A stretch of DNA of 38,464 nt from Paramacrobiotus richtersi (taxonomy: Eukaryota; Tardigrada; Eutardigrada; Parachela; Macrobiotidae). The DNA lies in NCBI GenBank assembly GCA_034698045.1, contig JAQGAU010000137.1, positions 1 through 38,464 of the forward strand, written 5' to 3'. The notes under the pieces were generated by a model. It ran no database searches. It was given only the letters and a program-made list of their open reading frames with translations, and was not told where the DNA came from. Below, piece by piece: positions 23,310-34,500 of this stretch (positions within the stretch are counted from its first letter, which is position 1; each line of letters starts with the position of its first letter). Made by a program: the position numbers and the translations under genes.

Positions 23310-23816
23310 TGCAAAACAAAACAGTTCAACAACCCGACAGTACCCCGGTCATCTCGGTCCACGAATGATGCAGAATCCGCGTGCTATGCTAATCGCGGAT
23401 CAGCATGATAGATAAGAGACAGAGGGAACAAAAGTGTAGTAGCCAGCACCAGCAGTGGCCCAGCACCTGCATTCTAGCAAGAGCACGTACGTACGTATAT
23501 GCCGCGTTGTCGCAAAATGCGGACAGCGGACAGCGCGTCAAAACCGTAGACACTGCAAAGCATTTGGGGCTTTGCCACATCAGCGAGCAGATTTCTTTGG
23601 GATTGCGTTGTCATCTGGATTTGCTCTTCTCCAGTAACCGTAATCCAATAATTTACACAGTCAGTCAGTGAGATTTTAAAGTGAGATTTTACGATTGTTC
23701 TGCGAAGACGCGGGTGTCTGGAATTTGTCCAGTCAGTCTGCTTCGCCAATCCCCAGTCGCAGGTTTATCATCACGCTTTCTGTGATCCCGATTTCTTGAC
23801 TGTTCCGATTCTGATC
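23310..23816 (+). repeat. Shared 5' flanking block, KLHL copy 2
   Basis: This is the counterpart of 18840-19292. It carries TCCACGAATGATGCAGAATC (TCCACGAACAATTCAGAATC in copy 1), GATCAGCATGATAGATAAGA, CTAGCAAGAGCACGTACGTA, GCGAGCAGATTTCTT and TACACAGTCAGTCAGTGAG in the same order. The ACGTACGTACGTA run is kept. Confidence 0.55.
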
Positions 23817-26250
23817 ATGGCCGTTCGAGATATTGCGGTGTCTCCTAGCTTGGAAGGGGGATTGTGGAGTATGCAGAATACTGGGCGCCTCTGCGATGTG
23901 TTCCTCAAAGGCAAGGACCCCGACGCTGTGGAGATTCGAGCACATCGCAATGTTTTGGCTGCCCGCAGCCCGTTCTTCACCGGGATGTTCTGCTCGGAGA
24001 TGCAGGAGGCCCGTCAGGAGCACGTACAACTTAAGAACGTTCCAAGCGCAACTCTTGATTTGTAAGTATTCAGGAACCACCACCTTTTCTAGGCGTTTGT
24101 AGGATAGATCGTATCATCGTCTTCCAGATTGTAGGTAGCGTGTGTTTGTGTCAAATGTCTCCTGAAACTATCGTTGCTGGATGTACAGGTTGGTAAAATA
24201 TTCCTACACCTCCGAGGTGAGCCTGGACGGAGACAACGTGGTGTCCCTGCTGGAGGCTGCCATCTTTACCCAACTGCAACCCCTGGCGGAGACCTGCTGG
24301 GCCTTTCTGGAGCGCCACATTGGCCCAGACAACTGTTTATTGGTTTCCCGTCTGGCGGAGCGCTATGAACGCTGTGCATTGGCTAAGAAGGCCAAAATCC
24401 TCGCACGTCGTCACTTCCCGACTGCTGCACAGAGCGCCGAGTTTCTGCAGCTGGACTTCAACGAGGTAATGGTCAGCAGGGGCAGTGTTGCATCGTGTAC
24501 TGCCAGGCGTTTCGCATACATACCACCGTGCAGATCTTTGACGCAGGCTGTTTGACAGATTATGGTACTGCTCGGATCTGACCACATCAACGTGGAGCGT
24601 GAGGAAATGGTGCTGGACGCAGCCTTCTCTTGGATCCGCCATGATCCCGACCAACGAACACCGATGCTGGCTGATTTGCTGTCCGTCGTCCGGCTCGCAC
24701 ACGTGGGATCTGAGCATTTGCAGCGCTCGGTTGCCGAGTTTATTGGCCAGATGGGACGCTATGGAGCAGACCTGTCGGATCAGATCCATCGGTCGATTCA
24801 AGCGGCCTTCTCCATCCACAAGCAGCCACGAGAGTCATGCGGTTAGGGCTGACAACGCATCGTGTCAACGATACGCAAAGACGTTTCGTGAATTCTTATT
24901 AATAATAAAAATTTTGTAAAATCGGTGGTTAGGTACACGTAAGAGCCAAGCGATCAGTGAAAGCAAAAACCCGCCACACCCGAATGCTGGCGCCTTTATG
25001 CCTGACATTTCTAGTCGGGTCGGATAAGAATCACTTCCGAGCTGACTTGTTTTTTATGGCTGCAGATTTATCGGTGGTGTTCGTTGGGTTCGGCCGCCAC
25101 GTACTCTGCGTGGATCCGCGTAGTGGACATGTCACCACGTTGTGCGATATGCCAAAACGTCTGCAAGTAACTGGGACGGCTGTAATGGGGCGTTCGGTAT
25201 TCGTTCTGGGCGAACTGGAAGCACGAGCTGCCCTGTGGCGCTTCGATCTCGATCTCCTTACCTGGACGTCTCTGGCTGGGCCGCGTTCAGTGCATTCTTA
25301 CGGCGGCATGGTAGCGCTGGCAGGGCGTGTATTCGCTATGGGCGGATACGCTGATGGGCATCGCGAAGGCAGCGTCGAATGCTATACCCCGGAAACCAAC
25401 CGCTGGCACCTGGCTGGCTCCTTTCCCGCGTCGCTGAACTGTTTCGGCTACGCTGTGCACCAGGACATTCTGTTTCTCTTTGGGGGTTCAGGACAAATCG
25501 GAGACAGTATAATTCGGTATGATCCTGCCGATAATGTTTGGACCAAATGTGGTAAGATGCCGGTGCCACGTTACCAGTGTTCAGCTTGTTTGGGAGATGA
25601 TGACATGATCTATGTTTTGGGTAAGGGTTTGTGAGGTTTGTGCAGTGTACGGTTTTCAAGTCAGCTTAATGGCGTTTGGTTCCAGGAGGAACGTCCGATG
25701 GATATGACGCGCTTGCCAACAATTTCAACTCGTATAATCCGCTGACCAATGAGTGGCTGCGCAGAGGTACGGTAGACTCTTTGCTCAGATCGGATAAATG
25801 GATAAATGCTCTTTCGGTATTGAGGTATCGACCGGCACTACCCGTCTAGCGTAGTGTCGATCGCGCATCGTCGTGTAACAATACTGCGGCGTCTTGCAGG
25901 CGAACTGCCCACCCCAAGAGTGAAGTTAGCTGCCGGGGCAACGGATGGCCAGATCTACGTACTGGACCCGCGTGAGGAGAGCATTCAAATATACGACGAA
26001 ATGACACATTCGTGGACAATCCGGGATGCAGTGTCGCCCCCGGATGTATTCTTCAATCTGGGCATCTCAGCGTGCGCTCTTGTTAAGATGAAGAAAGGTA
26101 GCGCATTGATCGATCCTCAATCTGTCGTCGAACTGCTGAGTTTGTGTTCAGTATGCTTAAACGGGTGTTGTAGAAGTAATACGACAGTGCGTGAATGTGG
26201 AGGATTCGGACATGGATGATGGTGACCCGGGGGAGTTGAACGCCACCTGA
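23817..26250 (+). CDS. BTB-BACK-Kelch (KLHL) protein, copy 2
   Basis: Seven exons join in phase: 23817-24061, 24189-24465, 24559-24841, 25066-25620, 25686-25766, 25900-26097 and 26174-26250 (571 aa). Exons 1, 2, 3 and 5 have exactly the lengths of copy 1 (245, 277, 283 and 81). BTB motifs are LCDVFLKG, RAHRNVLAARSPFFTGMF and YSYTSEVSLDGDNV. The BACK domain includes AFSWIRHDPDQRTPML and VRLAHVGSEHL. Kelch repeats include YGGMVALAGRVFAMGG, FGYAVHQDILFLFGG and YDPADNVWTKC. The C-terminal tail is shorter than in copy 1 and mildly acidic (VEDSDMDDGDPG). The donor after exon 3 (GTTAGG) is weak. I see no disabling change, so this is the least damaged full-length copy. Confidence 0.88.
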
Positions 26251-26505
26251 ATTGGTTCGCGCCGTTTTGCGGAGTACACTTTTATAGATGTTTTCTTCTT
26301 TTATGCGTACTGGGGTTTTTACGAGTGTGCGCCCTGTTTGTGCTCCTGTTGAACGAGTTTGTGTGGAATCAGTGTCGCGGCTCATCTGTCCCATTTTTTG
26401 CAAATGTTTTCGTGTAGTGTCCGTCATGTTTGGTTGGCTAGTTCGGTGCACCTTGATATAGGTAACCGACTGAACAGCTTGTGCGCGTTTCTGTTGGATT
26501 TCGTC

Positions 26506-26511
26506 AATAAA
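26506..26511 (+). promoter_or_regulatory. Likely polyadenylation signal of KLHL copy 2
   Basis: AATAAA lies 256 bases after the stop codon, in sequence homologous to the signal behind copy 1, and both are followed by a CGCTCGAT..GAA...GCATGTTCGCA-like string. Confidence 0.5.
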
Positions 26512-27924
26512 AGCCCATGCATTTTCCGCTCGATCCGAAGTCGAACTGCATGTTCGCAGGGAATTAGGCAGCTGAGGAAACCAACGTGTCAAATAAATTA
26601 ATCCCAAAGCGTTTTAACGAGGACTATCCATCACAAGATGAATTATGAAAATTTAAAAACAACGGAGGATGGTGGATGATATCGGTGGCAAAGAGAGAGA
26701 CAGTGCTCGTCCATCGGCAGCACGGAATATTATCGGACAGCGAATTCACGCCTGAATGCCTCGTAATTTCGTACACAACTAGTAAACTGGGCAAAACAAA
26801 ATATGAAAATCGAAAAGAATTTTGGCTCGGCAGGTGTGGAAACGTTATTACACATACTCAATTACATGTATTTTGGCAATAGTTTGCTAGTGAGTTCACT
26901 GGTGTTAATTTGGAGCTACAAATTCGTTTCCGATTTTCGGTTTTGATATGATAAGGTGTGGTTGCATGCTTTGGTGCATTTTGAATCTTTCATGAATCAT
27001 ATATGTACAGAAGCCGATGACCAACCTTAAGATTTAGTCATGCTCTTGTTTTCATCCTCCTCCTGTTATGATTCCGGGCGCAAGCGACAATTACTGATAT
27101 ACAGACACCTCAGCCGTTGATTATGATCCGCATGCTCCTGCTCGTCAACGCATGTCCGGTTTCCGCTTGAGCGAAAAAGGCACATTTCCAACCAGGATTC
27201 GGAAGCGAAGGCAAAGAGCCACAATATTCGTACAAGTAATGTACGATACTTCTAGTATTAAAGTTCGTCGTTTTCCTTATGCTTGGCAATGTTGCAGAAT
27301 GCAGTATGTACAACCATTATAAAATCAATAAAAATATGAAAAATTAAAAAAAGAAAAACCGAAAACCGGACATATTCCCGTGACCACCTTTTACAGCGTT
27401 GACGCCTGGACGGTTCTTGTCTTTGTTTCGGTGGTACTCGTGCACTGAATAAATAAAGCTAGTGCTGTATATTACCCGATATACCCATCGAGCATCAGCA
27501 GTGTTTTACTGATTAGCATCTGAAAGCGTGAAAAAGAGAGTCGGGGAGTCAGGAGACTTGGCAGCAAAGTCAGTCAATCGTAATGTTATTAAAGAGTTTA
27601 AAAGACCTCCAGGAATGTAAGCACCTGCGCATTGGATTATTGGAATACGGTTTGGGTACGAGTGGTATTTCATGCGGAACCAACAAGCTAAAGCATACAG
27701 ACACTGTTGATTAGGCAACATATGCGACGTATCTCCGGTTGAGGATGTGCTCATTATCATCTTCCGTTCTTCAGTTATTGTTTCCATTGTTTGTCGGGAC
27801 TCGCACTGGTTTCCTGGTTGTGTGATAACCAAGGGTTCCGAACAGTCGCTTGATGCCAGATACAATAATAGGCGGGGTTTGCTAGCGATATTATATATCG
27901 AATCCCATTCCTAGTTGACATTCA

Positions 27925-28366
27925 CATTGGGAAAGGTTGAGCACAGTGGGAACTGGGAACCACTGATTGTGCGCAGCATGGTGAACAGGGCAGATAGAGA
28001 GAGCATGAGTGTGGTCAGAAGAAGCCAGGGTCGACGGACGCACTACTAGCGAGCATCGCGGATACCGCTTTAAAATCGCGAGCAATCGGATTTGCCACGT
28101 ATCGATAGATTCGATACCAAAGCAAGCAGAACTGTTTGCAGCCTGTTGCCTGCTTGTCGAGTTGCCGCTACATACACCGTAACCGACTCTGACAGTTTGC
28201 ACAGTCAGTCACTAGATTTTTTATCGTCGGGATGTTTTTAGTGGATTCTGATCTAGAGACATTTTTGGCCATCCGTTACTATTACACACCCGTACACTAT
28301 ATTATCATGCTTTTTCTGAAGTCTTAGCCTCCCCGTTGTGATATCCAGACCTTTCAGATATTGATC
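27925..28366 (+). repeat. Shared 5' flanking block, KLHL copy 3
   Basis: This is the counterpart of the blocks before copies 1 and 2, more diverged. It keeps GGGCAGATAGAGAGAGCATG, ACTAGCGAGCATCGCGGATA, AGCAATCGGATTTGCCACG and TGCACAGTCAGTCACTAGAT in order, but has lost the ACGTACGT run. Confidence 0.5.
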
Positions 28367-31046
28367 ATGGCAAATCAAGAAGTCGCGAACTCTTGGACCT
28401 GGGTGCAAGAATTGTGGGAGACGCGGGTTGCTGAGATCCCCTGCGACGTGCTTCTGCGAGGCTGTGAAGCTGACCCCGGAGTGATTCCTGCCAATCGCGA
28501 AATTCTGAGTGCCCGCAGTCCAAACTTCAGAGTGCTGTTCGGCTCGTCCATGCAGGAATCACGTCAGAAGCATGTGCAGCTCCACAACATTCCTAGTGCA
28601 ACTCTGTATTTGTAAGTAGTCACGGACCTTGTGTCCTGGCTGTACTTTCAGGATTTGCACATGTTTAGTAGACCGAAAGGCTGAATTTGAGCAAGCTGTC
28701 GTACGCCTCTTTTTGCGCTTTGTTGTTTCGACTGTTGCGTTTGCAGGTTAGTGAATTATATCTACACGTCCGAGGTGTGCATCGACGAGGAAAACGTGGT
28801 GTCCCTGCTGGAAGCGGCTATCTTAATCGATCTGGAACCTCTGGCGGAGACCTGCTCGAGCTTCGTGGAACGTCACGCCGATCTGGAGAACTGCGTACTG
28901 GTTTACTATCTGGCGGCGCGCTACGACCGCTTAAAACTGGCGAAGAAGACGAAAACCCAGATACTGCGACAGTTCCAAGCCGCTGCACAGAGCGAGGAGT
29001 TTCTGCAGCTGGAGAAATACATGGTAACAGTTTGCATAATAACGGTGGCTTATAGCGTTCCATAAAGCGTTTCCATAACTGCATCAACTTATGCTGTTTG
29101 GCGGTAGGTTATGGTTTTAATCGGATCAGAGAACATCAACGTGGAGCACGAGGATTCTGTGCTGGATGCTGTGTTCGCCTGGATTTGCTATAATCCCGCT
29201 CAACGAACACCGATGTTGACGGAACTGCTGTCCATGGTCCGGCTGGCGCACGTGAGACCCGATCACTTGCAGCGGTCGGTTCCCGAGTTCATTGGGCAGA
29301 TAGGAAGCTGTGGTATAGACCTGTCGGAGTTGATACAACAGTTAATTCAGGCGGCCTTGTCCGTAAACAAGCAGCCAAGAGAATCATGCGGTAAGGATCT
29401 GCCCAATGAAGAAAATGTTTTGTGTCCCTTGATTGTGTCGTAATTTGTCCGGTTGGTTCCAGAATTCTCCCAAGTGTTTCTGAATTTCGGTAGTAACATG
29501 AGCTGCATCGACGCGCGGAGTGGAATCGTCACGACTTTAGGGGACCCTCCGGATGGTCTATGAGCAACTGGTGTTGCTGTCCTCGATCGTTTCGTATTTG
29601 TCCTGGGCACAGTGAATCAAGACGCGTGCCTCTACAGCTATGACCTCGACCTCGGCACTTGGATATCTCTGGCTGCGCCGGCAAGAGCCCGTTTCTGGGG
29701 TGGCATAGTAGCGCTCACGGGGCGCATATACGCTGTGGGCGGGATAACCAAGCGCTCTGATATGACAAGCAAGATGGAATGCTTCGATCCCGAAGCCAAC
29801 ATGTGGACGTCGGTTGCCCGTTTGCCTGAACCACTGTCGAATTTTGGTTTCATCGTGCATGAAGGTATCCTGTTTACGTTCGGGGGGTTAGCACCACTGG
29901 GCAAAAAGGTGTTCCGGTATGATCCTCAAGGCGATGTTTGGACAAAGTGCACTGACATGCCAGTGTCGCGGTATGACTGTTCGGCTTGCCTGGGAGATGA
30001 CGACATGATCTATGTTCTGGGTAATTGTCTGTCAGGTTTTCGGTCCGTGCCGCTTTCGGTCTGTTCCAGTTTGATTTTGCTTTCAGGAGGTATGTCGTCG
30101 AAGATTGGTGAGCTTGTCAAAAGTTTCGATGCGTACGATCCGCGGACGGATCAGTGGCTCTGCACAGGTACATATGATATTCAGATGAGAATATAAAATT
30201 TATGCCTGTATGTATGTCGGTTTAGTGCCCGGCACTTGCCGGTTTAGCCTATTGAAAGGTGTGATGTGGTAATGCCGCTTGTACAGTAAACATACCTGCA
30301 TTCTAGCCTATTAACGTGGTACAGCCCCGTTCATATGACGTAGTCCTTATATGTGTTCTCATTGGTTGTTGGCTTACGGTTGCTGAATGCACCGTAAGCA
30401 TTCGTGTTATAAGTGAATTCCCTCTGTCCTTTCTGGATAGAAATGTGTAGCATGTTTAGTATGAGGATGTCGGAGTGGAGTGAAGTGTGAAGTCGTGTGA
30501 ACCAGAATTGGCATTCTGGTTATGTGTGTGAAAGCGTTATTAAACAAGATCTCTTGTTCCCGTTGTGTTTCTCCTGTTGATCACCACCACTACAAACAGT
30601 TTACATCACAGTTCCAACTCTACCGACTGTAGTTGTCGGTCCGTTATCGCAGATTAGGTGTGATAGTCTGGGTAACGCGTTACTATATTGCCATGTTTTG
30701 TAGGTGAACTGCCCACCCCAGGGCGGCGGCTGGTAATGGGTGCAGTGGATTCCTGCGTGTACGTACTGGGAGCCTATTGCTGGCAGACATTTGATCGAAC
30801 AACGTATCTATCTGCCGAGGGCATCCAAGCCTACGATGAGACCATGGATACGTGGTCCGCTCGGGCCGCCTGCTTGTACGCAACTTTCGACAGCTCACCG
30901 TGCGCGGTCGTCAAGTTCAAGAAAGGTAAACGAATTCACCATCGGGCGACGGCTCTCAACTGGCCTAAACTGTTTTCTCAATACGTTTCGTAGAAATCAT
31001 ACGCAAGCATCAGTGCCAGGGTGCATGTCAAAGGCAAAGCGGATAA
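28367..31046 (+). CDS. BTB-BACK-Kelch (KLHL) protein, copy 3, with in-frame TGA
   Basis: Seven exons keep phase throughout: 28367-28611, 28747-29023, 29108-29390, 29463-30020, 30087-30167, 30704-30925 and 30994-31046. Exons 1, 2, 3 and 5 have the same lengths as copies 1 and 2. BTB pieces are IPCDVLLRG, PANREILSARSPNFRVLF (His of the usual PAHR is Asn) and YIYTSEVCIDEENV. Kelch pieces are WGGIVALTGRIYAVGG and YDPQGDVWTKC. The frame is broken only by TGA at 29561-29563 (codon 302), aligned to CAA in copy 2, just as the first Kelch repeat begins. As written the product is a 301-residue BTB-BACK protein; full length would be 572 codons. Recent inactivation, an allele or base error, or a real truncated product are possible. 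Intron 5 (536 bp) carries an LTR-like insertion. Confidence 0.75.
30260..30610. mobile_element. Possible solo LTR in intron 5 of KLHL copy 3
   Basis: Intron 5 is 536 bp here but 114 and 133 bp in copies 1 and 2. A 351-bp segment begins TGTGATGT and ends ACATCACA, a perfect 8-bp inverted repeat with the TG...CA ends of a long terminal repeat, and contains ATTAAA near its right end. I see no matching target duplication (left AAAGG, right GTTCC), which weakens the call. Another kind of insertion is possible. Confidence 0.35.
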
Positions 31047-31539
31047 TGAGGAAGAATCCGGAGGACGCGTTGAAGACGCCAGCTAGATCGGTCTGCTTCT
31101 GTTTTGTGCAGCACTGGTATATTTTTCTTATTTTGTACGGCGATATTTGGCGTCATACTCCATGCTATATTTGCATCAGTTTGTGAGTCGCGAAATAATT
31201 GCGAGTCTGTGCGAGTTGCGAAAGCTGATGTCTCAGGTGGTAAGCCAAGCAGTTAATCGTTGTGTCAGCCGAACTGTAACCTCACTTCATTGGTTTGGGT
31301 AGTTGTTTCCTTTCATTATTACGGCTGCTTAATGCGGGAGAGTTTCAAATAAAGAACTGATCACCTGACGTGCCGATATCGGTGTGACGTTTTGTGGCAT
31401 CGTTTGAACAAGTACCGATCCTACCTTTTGTGGTGCTGTGTGAGACAGTGACAGACGAAAATGCTGTATGACACTTTTATGCATTCCTTTATCTTGTTTC
31501 GTAATCCGTACGTAAGCAGTTTCTGCGCTGCAGCTCTTT
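31047..31539. other. Tail-to-tail spacer between KLHL copy 3 and the collagen gene
   Basis: The KLHL copy 3 gene ends rightwards and the collagen gene ends leftwards into this interval. AATAAA at 31348-31353, 302 bases after the copy 3 stop codon, could be its polyadenylation signal. No other feature is recognised. Confidence 0.45.
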
Positions 31540-34500
31540 TTATTGAACAGAGGTTTTGATACACACTTGACAGCGACTAACAGGTTCGGTCCGGTTTCCT
31601 TGGTTGTCGGTGCTCGCGATGGTTTCCTGGTTGGGTGATGCAACAGCAGCCATCCACAATCCTTCAGAACCTACGAACACGCAATACTGCTCTACTTGCA
31701 ATCTACATTTTGCTGGTAGAGTTGGCGCACCAGCAGAAGCGCACTGCCCCCCGGAACACTCAATTAGCGGATTGTGCTTGAACTTTTCCAAACACGATCC
31801 CGGGCTGGCCAGTTGATAGCTTGTCGACTTCTGCCAAAACAGATCAGTCAATCAGAACAATGAATTTTCCAGTGAAAACACACTAGTGGACCGTCGCGTA
31901 CGCCATGTTCAATCGGTAATCTGTTAAAATCATAAAATCAAGGTACATGCATTCGCTGTTAGTCTCAGGATCGGAAGAGCAGAGCAAGTAAAGTTTAGAT
32001 GCAAAAACGCGGTAGATGCAAATCCTTTCCTGTCTTTTCAGGCACCGGTTATTACTGACAGCGTACCGATACGAAGGTATATCCGGTCCATAATGCACTC
32101 CATCCTGTGGGACACTGTGGGATCTCCGTTGACTGGCTGTGCACCGCGATGGGTGGGTGGACAACTTGGCAGACCACACAACGACCGGCTTGGTTGTCAG
32201 CAGATAGATCGGACAGCCAGGTGGAAACCGATGACGAGGCTGAACAGCGTTCTCCAGTTTGACAGTGCAGCAACGGGGAGCTGCTAAATCGCGGCAGACA
32301 GGAGACTGTGGTACCTGGGTGCAAAATGAAAGTCACATTTGTCAATAAATCGATAAACGGCATTGAATGACGTTTCGAGTTAACTCAGTAACTGCCGAAT
32401 TTGCTGTTTGCATGCAGTACATGTACTATTTCAATATGAGTGACTCGCGATGCGTTTTGAATGTTACGAAATAAAGGTCATATGTGTACAATGCAGCGTG
32501 GAGTAGCATACCGAGATCAACCGCCCGTACTGCCGCATCCTGTACTTCACTGGACGCTACGAAGGAGTAACCGATCCACAGTTGACTGGCTCCATGTGGG
32601 CAAGACGTTGGGGTGGAGCTCTGAGAATGACGGACCACATAGCCTACTGTCTGATGCAGATTGGTACGATCGTTTTTCGGCTCTGACTGCACTGGTCCTT
32701 GCAGACTTTGGCGGACACTTTCGATGATTTCTGGCGCCACAAAGTTGAATATCTATATCCATAATATTCGACGCAGTGGAATGTCTTTAACATACCTCTT
32801 TTGAAAGTCTCCAGATCGACACCTATGGAGAGAACAGAAACTGTAGCAGTATTCGTCTTGCTTCGAAAACCATAAACTTAAGCCGCACAGACTCACAGTG
32901 TACGTAAGTATACACGAACGCGCTATTTAACCGAAACTTTTTTTTAAAACTGCGCAGATTACCTACGCGACATTTTGTATTCAACAAGTTGCGGGTACGG
33001 AACATTTGTTTTTGCGCTGACTTCGTTCTGTCAGTTACGTCTAATTCAATGATATGCCAGTACAACTGATCTGTTCGCTAAGGTAACAACCGAGATTCAG
33101 CATGCGTGCTGCTCAACCTTCAGCCTCAAAAGTGGCACGATCAACCATATTGAAACATATAGCCGTGTGGATCGTTTGATTTAAGAATGAGAGGACAGTT
33201 TCTGACTTTGCTGTTTCTACCTGGACGTCCTGGAAAACCGCTGTCACCTCTGTCTCCTTTCACTCCTGTAGAAGAATAAATTATTATCCATAAAATCATA
33301 ACGGAGGCTAGTGCAATGTTACATGTGCGCTTGTGTTGTGATTTCATCTGTACTTTTGACAACACGCAGAAACTTACCTTAAACGTGCAGTACTTTAGAT
33401 ACACAGATACAGCACATTAACCATGTACTACGCTCTTCCAGTTCTTACCCGGAGCTCCATAAACTCCCGCCTCGTCTTTCAGTCCTTTTACACCTGAGAG
33501 GGACAACGGCGACTAGTAGTATCCTCTCTCAGGATCGCATTTCTGCTGTTCGTACCTGGTAGTGCGGCGATACCAAATTCACCTTTCCTTCCTAGAGCAA
33601 GTCAGGCATAGCGGTGACACTTTACGGTTTTTGTACATGCAGTCATCATATTTCGTACCCATAGCTCCTGGTATTCCTGAGGCACCTCTCACCCCTTGCG
33701 GTCCTGACACAGACATTTCGGTTTAATGGGAGCATTGTTCAGAATCGTGCTTTCGCTGTTCGTACCTGTTAATCCGGCGATACCATATTCACCTTTCCTC
33801 CCTAAAGAAACTCAGGCGTGGAGGCGGTGTTCTATGGCAGTCGTACCATCAACGTCTTTCGTACCCATAGCTCCTGGTATTCCTGGACCACCTTTCATTC
33901 CTTTGAGTCCTGACACGGACGTTATAATTATATGAGAACGTTGTTTACTATCGTTCTTTTGCTGTTCACTACCTGGAAATCCGGCGTTACCCATTTCACC
34001 TTTCAATCCTAGACAAAAAGCTAGGATAACGCGCGGCTATACAATCGAGCTTTCTCGTTGTATACCCAGAGCTCCTGGAAATGCTGCCTTGCCACTTGGT
34101 CCCTTTGGCCCTAAGATGCGCAAAACGACCTTATGCCAGCGCTTTCCAGGATCGTGTTCTCTTTGCTCGTACCTGGAATGCCGAGGCTACTCACTTCCCC
34201 ATTCATTCCTACAGAAAAGCCAAGCTAGAAACGTTCGCGGTTTATCGGTATACGGCAAGCTTGAGCAAGTCTTTTTAGCGCAGAATCATTTCAGAATACA
34301 ACCAATTCGCTGAATTCAAGTACACACTGTGAAATCAAGGCAGACGATATGGATCGCGTGACTCTTACGACAGGAAATCTCGTGATCATAATATGCGTTC
34401 CTCTGCTCTACGGTATATCAAGACCATTCTAAAAATATCCCATGTCTCAGGTACCTGGACCATCATCGATGCCATTAATAATATCGCATAGATGGCCAGA

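Larger units (their letters stand above)
22171..23816. other. Spacer between KLHL copies 1 and 2
   Basis: The spacer holds the 3' flank of copy 1, a relic of a PHR domain (22656-22946) and the shared 5' block of copy 2 (from about 23310). A segment around 22590-22660 resembles one around 27568-27640 in the next spacer, so non-coding spacer was duplicated too. Nothing else is recognised. Confidence 0.5.
26251..28366. other. Spacer between KLHL copies 2 and 3
   Basis: The left part is the 3' flank of copy 2. The middle (about 26600-27550) shows nothing I recognise; the frame at 26676-26882 has no motif. The right end (from about 27925) is the shared 5' block of copy 3. Sequence near 27568-27640 resembles the spacer between copies 1 and 2. 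Confidence 0.45.
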
